Source: Stratiolaelaps scimitus
Lineage: Eukaryota; Arthropoda; Arachnida; Mesostigmata; Laelapidae
Assembly: GCA_019614645.1 (NCBI GenBank)
Contig: JABWDB010000001.1
Span: forward strand, 4,892,501 to 4,956,500
Reading direction: 5' to 3'
Length of the DNA stretch: 64,000 nt
How positions within the stretch are numbered: position 1 is the first letter of the stretch; each line of letters opens with the position of its first letter. The notes beneath the pieces were generated by a model. It had not been told where the DNA came from and searched no databases. It saw only the letters and a program-made list of their open reading frames with translations. Shown here piece by piece: positions 58,248-64,000 of this stretch. Position numbers and translations under genes: made by a program.

Positions 58248-58736
58248 ATGGACACTGCAGCAGAAAGTTCAAATTCCCCCAAAAATCAACGGGAAAACAT
58301 CAAGATTTTGTTTCTCCAAAAATACCCTCCAGCTGAAATCCATCGACAATTAGTGAACGCGTACGGCAGGTCTGCCTTATGCCTGCGAACGGTGCAAAGT
58401 TGGTGCAAGCGATTTAACAGTGGAGATATGGACACCGATGACCACCGAGGCGGGGACCACAAATCAGGTGCAACAAGGGACGAACGGATTGACAGAATCA
58501 AGGCAGCTTTTGAGCAAACTAGAGCTTGGTCCATGAGGTCTTTGTCGGCTGAAACTGGGATTCCTCGGGTGACATGTCATAAAATTGTCACCAATGTACT
58601 GAAGGTGAAGAAAATCAATGCAAAATGGGTTCCCCATATACTGAGTGCTGAGCAGATGAAAATGCGTGTGGAGTGTTCGACATCTAATTTGAAGACTTAT
58701 ACGCCTCTAACTCATACCAAAATATCTTTATTCTAA
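58248..58736 (+). pseudogene. Mariner transposase, N-terminal half only
   Basis: It starts at ATG (MDTAAESSNSPKNQREN) and has 162 residues. The first HTH includes ILFLQKYPPAEIHRQLVNAY and LRTVQSWCKRFNSGD. The linker GGDHKSGATRDERID is followed by the second HTH, AFEQTRAWSMRSLSAETGIP. The family signature KWVPHILSAEQ is near residue 131. After VECSTSNLK the sequence stops matching and ends at TAA. Full mariner transposases have about 340 residues; the D,D34D catalytic domain is deleted. The product, if made, could bind inverted repeats but not cut. Confidence 0.85.
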
Positions 58737-58874
58737 CTCATTTAGTTCAAATGTTATTGGCATTTAAAGAGGCGACAGTTTGAAGGGGACAGCCTAATAT
58801 TTTTTAATTATTGTCACACAATTTATGCACAAGTACTCTACGATAAGCCCAACAATCTCATGATTAAAAAATAC

Positions 58875-58967
58875 ATTTTCCGGGCTGACTTTCAGCTAAC
58901 ATTAAACGTATACGGTACTGCTTTCGGCATTTCAGTTTCATAAGACGCACCCCTTTCAATGCAAATG
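58875..58967 (+). repeat. Short dispersed repeat family, copy 4
   Basis: ATTTTCCGGGCTGACTTTCA, then GCTAACATTAAAC, TACTGCTTTCGGCATTTCAG and a CATAAGACGCACCCCTTTCA block, in the same order as at 23447. Confidence 0.68.
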
Positions 58968-59672
58968 TGGGAAACGAACGCGTGCACCTACGTGTCGCAC
59001 TCCTCCGATCGCAAGGCGCACCCGAATGCACCACCAGGCCACCGCGCTCCACAATCCATAGGGCGCATATACAAATCTCATATTTATGTGTCTTCAAAGT
59101 GCACGAACAACGAGCCAAGTTATATGCGTTGTTATTATTGAGCTGACTCACTGGTGGTTATGTGCGTTAAGGAATATTACGTACGTATTTATTATTCGTT
59201 TTACTTGGCGATAACATTGCGCTAAATGTTCGACTGTTAACGACTTGACTGGATGCACCCGATGGCATACAGTGTTAAATATTTGAAAGATACTATAGCA
59301 GGGGTAATTCGCATGCGAAATAAAGCAATCATCTGTGTGTGTTTCCGCGTTTTTCGAGTTTCCCAGTCACTGTGAGAACCAAACAAGTCAGCTAGTGGGC
59401 CATAAATGAGGAAGGACCGTCACAGTGACTATGGTTACAAACTCTAGGTACTAACAAACTAGGATGTTGATCTGACTCTGATAACTATATTGATCTGACA
59501 GACTAATGCTTTTTTGTCGTTCGCACCGACGCAGCTACGTTTCTTTCCGGTGCAAGGTACAGACCTGTTTACACATTACAGTGTGCGTACCAATACGTGC
59601 CAACAGGAGAACTACGGCGACTATTGCTATTTTGATGAGAGTTCTTTATTTTACAATATGGATTACAATATA

Positions 59673-60749
59673 TTAGGTTGACCCCAAAATAATGACACAC
59701 ATATAAATTTCAATATTGGTTAAACTAAGTAAGTTAAACTAAAGATTTTTTAGTATGAGCTATCACTTCTTTTATTTATACACTTCTGGCAGCCTTCTAA
59801 CGGCTAGGTAAGCACAATTTCTATTACCATTTATTACTTCGTTATTTAAGGCCTCTCGGAGTAAATCGATGTTTGCATACCTTTTGCCACCTATAGCCCT
59901 CTATAATAGATGGAAGCAACCATAGTCATACGGGCTTAAATCGGGAGAATAGGGGGGTGATGCCATCGTTCAATCTTGTTGACCTTAAGCCAGGATGTAA
60001 TTTCATTGCTACAATGGACTCTACCATTGTCATCGAGCAGCCACACTCGGTGCTCTCTACCGCCATGCCAATTATTCATGAATCCCTTCAAGAACTCGAG
60101 ATATCATTTTTTCTTTTGGGCCCAAAATCTCGTAGTTGCAAATTCCGTTGAAATCCATCTTAAGTGCTACCAATTCTTTAGGCTCGAATCTATTTGGTAC
60201 TGCTACCGCCATTGCCCATTTTCAGTTGGCCAGGACCGCGTTAATGAGGGACCTATTTTGCACTTTTTTCTGCATCCTCAGATTTTTTGTAATAATTCGA
60301 CGACGTTTCACGAGTCACGCCAATTTTAGCCGACAAAGTCGTCAATGACCAAGCTCTAGTTTGCTGAAAAGCTTTTTCGATTATCTCTATCCGTTCGTCG
60401 AACTGAGATTCGGGAAGGGGTGGGCGCCCTTGATGTTTATTAATGTCCCAGCAGCCTTACCTGGACTGCGCACACCAACGGCACACCTGTCGTCGATTCA
60501 GGTCATTATGGCCGTGCACGCTAACCAACCTTCGAAGGATGTCAGCTGACATTTCTTCTCGTGAAACATAAAAATGACACTTTTCTTGTGAAAATGCAAG
60601 TCTGAGAGACCTGTTTCGGCGGTTGCCGTTTCGCCGCCTGCTTGCTAATTGTTGTGTCTCATTACCCGCCAAATTTGAATCCAAACTGGCCAAGAATAAG
60701 AATTCGGCGCAAGACGATAGGAGTTCTCATTATTTTTGGGTCAACCTAA
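59673..60749 (-). mobile_element. Mariner element, nearly full size, decayed
   Basis: The ends TTAGGTTGACCCCAAAATAA (59673) and its inverted copy, ending CAACCTAA at 60749, are flanked by TA on both sides. The element is 1077 bp. Its transposase is on the minus strand. An HTH reads FYVSREEMSADILRRLVSVH then GHNDLNRRQVCRWCAQ at about 60450-60575. A second HTH includes FDERIEIIEKAFQQTRALSL and TLSAKIGVTRETSS. The C-terminal block has PPYSPDLSPYDYGCFHLL (catalytic Asp) and GGKRYANIDLLREALNNEVI near 59830-59960. Several stops and frameshifts lie between. Its inverted repeats differ from those of the mariner at 56989, so this is a distinct family. Confidence 0.87.
59790..60693 (-). pseudogene. Mariner transposase pseudogene
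   Basis: The N-terminal 78-codon frame (60693-60457) carries the first HTH and stops at TGA after WCAQSR. Downstream parts are in other frames. The YSPDLSP box is intact, but the first catalytic Asp region (about 60000-60130) is interrupted by stops (around GIHE-TGA). Coordinates cover recognisable coding similarity only. Confidence 0.8.
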
Positions 60750-61164
60750 TATACATATATGTATATATACGCGTGCACGCCATATGTCGTTCCAGTCGAA
60801 ATAAATTTTCTCTCTTTCGATTCGCCGTTGTCAGATCGAATATTAAGTCAAGCATCTCTTCATTTGTCATTATTCAAGTCAGTTATTGTAGGTCAGGTCT
60901 GTTTCAATCTGATTTTCTGCTGAGATCATCTCTATCCATCTTCGACCAATAACAGCGAAACGCTACGCTCCTTAAAATCGACTCTGCTTTCCTTCAAAAA
61001 GTGTAAGGTCTTCCGCTGGCGATGGACAGCACACCTGACTGCGGTAAACTAATATTGGCCTACATGAGATTCATATACACTTATTCATATATGCATTTAC
61101 ATGCTTACCTGTGAATTAAGCATGTAATAGAATAGTATGAATGTAAACTAAGAGCAAGTAATTA

Positions 61165-61189
61165 AGAATGTAATGTATCATTACATTCT
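61165..61189. repeat. Perfect hairpin, 11-base stem
   Basis: AGAATGTAATG, three-base loop, then CATTACATTCT. Confidence 0.85.
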
Positions 61190-61284
61190 GAGGATCCAGT
61201 TGCATCTAAGAGAATATTGTCTAATTGCATGCGGGATCCGTTCGCCGAAGTCGAGATTTATCAAGAAACGTACACCCGTATCGT

Positions 61285-61403
61285 TCACAAAATTAAGTTT
61301 TTGTCCGATGCCTCCAATGTCCTCCTAGCATAAAGTTGTTCAATGGTTTGCTTGACCCCATCGTTGAGCTGCGCTTTTCCGTTGTCACTCTTGGGTCCAT
61401 TTG
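61285..61403 (-). CDS. Candidate last exon, 38 residues
   Basis: A pyrimidine-rich acceptor (TTTGATCTTTTTCTTACC and on to ACCAG) precedes an exon that reads NGPKSDNGKAQLNDGVKQTI then EQLYARRTLEASDKNLIL to TGA, needing one base from an upstream exon. Codon use looks coding. The plus strand shows a competing donor (CACG|GTAAGA) at 61413, but its frames are less convincing. Minus-strand frames at 61716-62038 may be an earlier exon of the same gene. Confidence 0.38.
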
Positions 61404-61607
61404 CTGGTATCACGGTAAGAAAAAGATCAAAAACAAAGTTAAGTGTTCCTTAGAGAATCTTTGTGCATCTCTTTGTCACAGCAACTCGTCGAATTTTACC
61501 GCCACTCTACCGAGGCAAATAACAGTCAGTGAAAGGGAGATGGTAAAGGTTTTATTGGTTTTATTAATGGAGCTGCAGTTTTACAATGGATCTAAGTGGA
61601 CATATGC

Positions 61608-61633
61608 ATATATATATATATATATATATATAT
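61608..61633. repeat. (AT)n microsatellite
   Basis: About twelve AT units. Confidence 0.92.
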
Positions 61634-61715
61634 CTACTTTGCTTTGGTATTTGGTATAGGAGGTATGCAATGAATTCGCCCACCAACATTTTTGTTTCAA
61701 ATAATCGGAAGCTGA

Positions 61716-62038
61716 TCAGTTCAGAAATTGCGGGTGTGGGCCTGTATTAGGGTCGACTGGAAAATGGTGAATCTGGGCATTGCTGAAACGGACGTTCGAG
61801 ACACGAAACTTGAAGCGGATTCTAAATTTAGGAGACAACTCTATGTTAGCAATCGTTCGATCAGTCTGAGGTATCGAGGTACATTGTAGCTCATGGGGCA
61901 ACTGGGTATTGGACAGTGCACATTTTGCTGCACGCTTTCTAATTCAGCTGAAGTGCCACTTGGTTCCAACACCTGACTGAAACCTGTTCCGTATTTCAAG
62001 TAAGCCAATACGGGTATATTTCGTGGAGAATGTGTCAT
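61716..62038 (-). CDS. Possible coding region with a frame change (weak)
   Basis: From a true ATG the first frame reads MTHSPRNIPVLAYLKYGTGF and continues to a TAG at 61841. The second, overlapping frame (61901-61716) reads HELQCTSIPQTDRTIANIEL then FKFRVSNVRFSNAQIHHFP. Both look coding, which suggests either a frameshifted pseudogene or a short intron (a CTAAC branch-like motif and TTTAG acceptor lie between them). No family is recognised. Confidence 0.28.
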
Positions 62039-62384
62039 TGTGTGGTGTTATGTAGATCAAGCGCGACAGCACGATGGGTTATAACTTTATATTCCTTAAC
62101 CATTTAAAAATAATTACTAATTAGTGCCAGTCCGCGAGAAACTCATGATTGGTAACCTGCGACCTCGACTGACAGTGATGGCTTGAGTCGAATTTAGTCA
62201 ATTTTGAGATGGCGGCGTGACACTGTAACACAAAACGCCGTAGTCATCTGTTGCACGGGGTGCAATGTGTCTTATGTGACCCAGCAAGTGGATGAATGTC
62301 AATATGATATTCTTGCACTAAGTACATATATAATAATACTTATATAACGAATTGGCGAATGCAAGACAGATTTCGATTCGCATG

Positions 62385-62460
62385 GACCCTGTTGGATTCG
62401 AACCGGAGACCCGTATAGCTCCAAGTGCCAGAACCTATTGCAACTACTGAGAGGCCCATT
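62385..62460 (-). repeat. tRNA-like segment, not a functional tRNA (weak)
   Basis: On the minus strand, CTCTCAGTAGTTGC and GGTTCGAATCC resemble A and B boxes at tRNA spacing, but T- and acceptor-stem pairing fails. It may be a SINE head or chance. Confidence 0.2.
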
Positions 62461-62946
62461 TTACATGTTGGAAATTGACTCTAACAGTATTAGAACAATA
62501 GTATTAATTGTGAGTGAATTATTAGATGCACTCAAGGAGGCCAGTTTTCATTACGATCTTCGGGCACCAGTCGCTAGTCTCAGTCAAATGATATCACCCG
62601 CAAACGAAATTAATTGCCGCATGCGCTAGGCTGGTAAGTTATTCTTCATTACGTATTCTAGCCAGAGTCCAGCTCCAACACTACGACTACCACTTAATGA
62701 TATATCTTGCCCGAGTTGCTCGGAGACGACAGCAAGGTATCGTCTAGTTCGCAGAGCGTCCTTCAAGCTGAACTAATTCACAAACAGTTTCAGGAGGGAG
62801 TTATCGAACATCTGGAAATTTCGGTTGCAATCATGGCGAACACTGAGCTAGGGCGGTATCAACTCATGCAGCGCCTACGGGCAAGGCGTTCAACAGTAAC
62901 GCAACCTTATACGGGACTAACTAATATTTGGCAATTTCATGTATAA
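62438..62946 (+). CDS. Possible plus-strand exons (weak)
   Basis: Two frames in succession, 62438-62629 (a LLDALKEASFHYDLRAPVAS stretch) and 62707-62946 (SVLQAELIHKQFQEGVIEHL, then ISVAIMANTELGRYQLMQRL), have protein-like composition. A TTTCAG acceptor-like site lies at about 62793. No phase-matched splice could be established between them. No family is recognised. Confidence 0.25.
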
Positions 62947-62999
62947 TCAGTTCGTTATTTCATTTTTCCATCTAGACATACTTATCTACTAAAGCACAT

Positions 63000-64000
63000 T
63001 TCGAGACCCAAAGTGAAATAGGAAGAATTCACCAAAAGGTGATCTCGGAGAATGTTCAAAGTTGATTGAACGAGATTGTTTAAATTTGTGAAGCGTCACA
63101 ATGTGAACAAAAGTGATACTCGTGTATCAGCCAGGGACTACCGGTTGCCGAGAATCACCATCAGCTTTGTTTTCAGCGTCTGAAAAATGACTTGTGAACG
63201 AAGACGTCATACGTGCAGCCTAACGGTTTTCATCTAAGGCTAACGGTTTTTCGACGAATTTCTTCTTGTACTTTTGTTCTGAAATATTTGCTACTGTGTA
63301 GTTATGTTTTAGGCGATGAAAGACAGAAATATTGCAGGTAAGGTTCCCATCGGAGTCGTCAAACACTGTTCAGTATCTCACACTGCTGCGTTACTTTACG
63401 AGACGCAATGAATATAATACTCTTTCGCTGACGCACCATTAACTTCGTCGAGTGCGGAGAGAGAGAGAGTTCGATTAAATATTTCATAAAATAACAATCC
63501 TCGTCTATTTCTTGCAATATTTTTCTTTGAAGCGCCTACAATAAATAGTTCAACTATAATTGACTCAACTGGAGCTGACAAACCGTACAAGGCCGGTATT
63601 CGCGTTTCGTCACTAACCGGAGAGTACCTCAAAGTAATTCACTGCGGCGACAATACAATACAAAGCATTGATTTATTAACGGAACTGCATTTTGTCACGC
63701 CGCGTAAGTTCTCGACATGTCACCAGGTTGCGGGACTCGAAACTACGGACTCCGGCATTTTTCAACCAGGGACTTAGCCGTCCCAAGCCACCACGATGAC
63801 AAGATAAGATGTTCATATACTCAATTCTATACGAGTCATTCCACCTCTTCGTAGCCACATCATTAACCATAACGTCCTTCGTCAGTCAATGTTTATACTG
63901 GATTCTCTTCTTCTTTGTCATCCACCTGTAGTTAACAACTGAGCAATTCTACCATTCAGTGGCAGTGTGGCCCGGTGAAGAAAAACCACTTATTCAATTT
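63000..64000. other. Spacer to window end
   Basis: No supported gene. A short (GA)n tract lies at about 63460-63471. A tRNA-like minus-strand segment at about 63700-63790 (GGCTTGGGACGGCTAAGTCC with a TTTCGAGTCCC B-box-like string) does not fold as a tRNA. Confidence 0.35.

Larger units (their letters stand above)
56989..58797 (+). mobile_element. Mariner element, internally deleted, split by a retrotransposon
   Basis: The left end, TTAGGCTGTCCCCTTCAAAC then TGTCGC, is split by an R1-clade insertion. The right end is its inverted copy at about 58769-58797. TA dinucleotides flank both ends (56987-56988 and 58798-58799), as expected for mariner target duplication. Without the insertion and its duplication the element is about 695 bp, roughly half the size of a full mariner. 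The N-terminal DNA-binding part of the transposase is retained and the catalytic domain is missing. Confidence 0.9.

Noticed and set aside
60361..60549. Plus-strand ORFs across the mariner at 59.7-60.7 kb
   Set aside because: The transposase is clearly on the minus strand; these are complements.
61165..61189. The 11-base hairpin as a transcription terminator
   Set aside because: Hairpin terminators of that kind are bacterial, and this is eukaryotic sequence with no gene ending there.
1..64000. CRISPR arrays, prophage, integrons or a multigene defence system
   Set aside because: No regularly spaced repeats and no bacterial-type gene strings. The spliced genes and transposon types are those of an animal nuclear genome.

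Overview
This window looks like animal nuclear DNA. It has spliced genes with short introns (134, 140 and 229 nt where I can define them), long AT-rich spacers full of (AT)n and other microsatellites, and a dense load of decayed transposable elements. The mix of R1-clade and CR1/L2-like non-LTR retrotransposons with Tc1 and mariner transposons suggests an arthropod. A mite is my best guess, but nothing in the sequence proves it. There are no bacterial or phage features, rRNA genes or CRISPR arrays.

Layout: 1-5.2 kb is mostly spacer with a rotted CR1/L2-like fragment (about 1085-1465, minus). 5.27-9.32 kb holds a 150-codon proline-rich ORF and a tentative three-exon minus-strand gene, with a 5'-truncated CR1/L2-like element (about 7150-8399) in one intron. 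9.4-19.6 kb is spacer with weak ORFs. 19.66-20.99 kb is an internally deleted Tc1 element with long terminal inverted repeats. 23.17-23.55 kb holds a 177-bp near-perfect foldback and one copy of a short dispersed repeat. 31.3-31.96 kb is a mariner remnant. 33-45.5 kb has several coding-like minus-strand exons, an old retrotransposon 3' end (39.8 kb) and a truncated R1-clade copy (41.6-42.56 kb). 49.36-52.38 kb is the best gene of the window: a four-exon minus-strand gene for a predicted secreted protein of 182 residues, whose first intron hosts an antisense R1-clade element. Directly upstream is the clear last exon of another minus-strand gene (52.54-52.79 kb), followed by a second Tc1 copy (52.87-54.16 kb). 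56.99-58.80 kb is a mariner element with a third R1-clade copy inside its left inverted repeat, flanked by a 15-bp target-site duplication. 59.67-60.75 kb is a second mariner. The rest, to 64 kb, is spacer with a few coding-like exons.

The three long R1-clade copies are clearly alike and all are 5'-truncated or deleted, which suggests fairly recent but dead insertions. No element here encodes an intact transposase or reverse transcriptase. Exons of the two best genes were found by reading splice signals and checking that intron phases agree. Other exon calls rest on open reading frame, codon appearance and splice-like borders, and carry low confidence. I recognise no protein family for any of the non-mobile genes.
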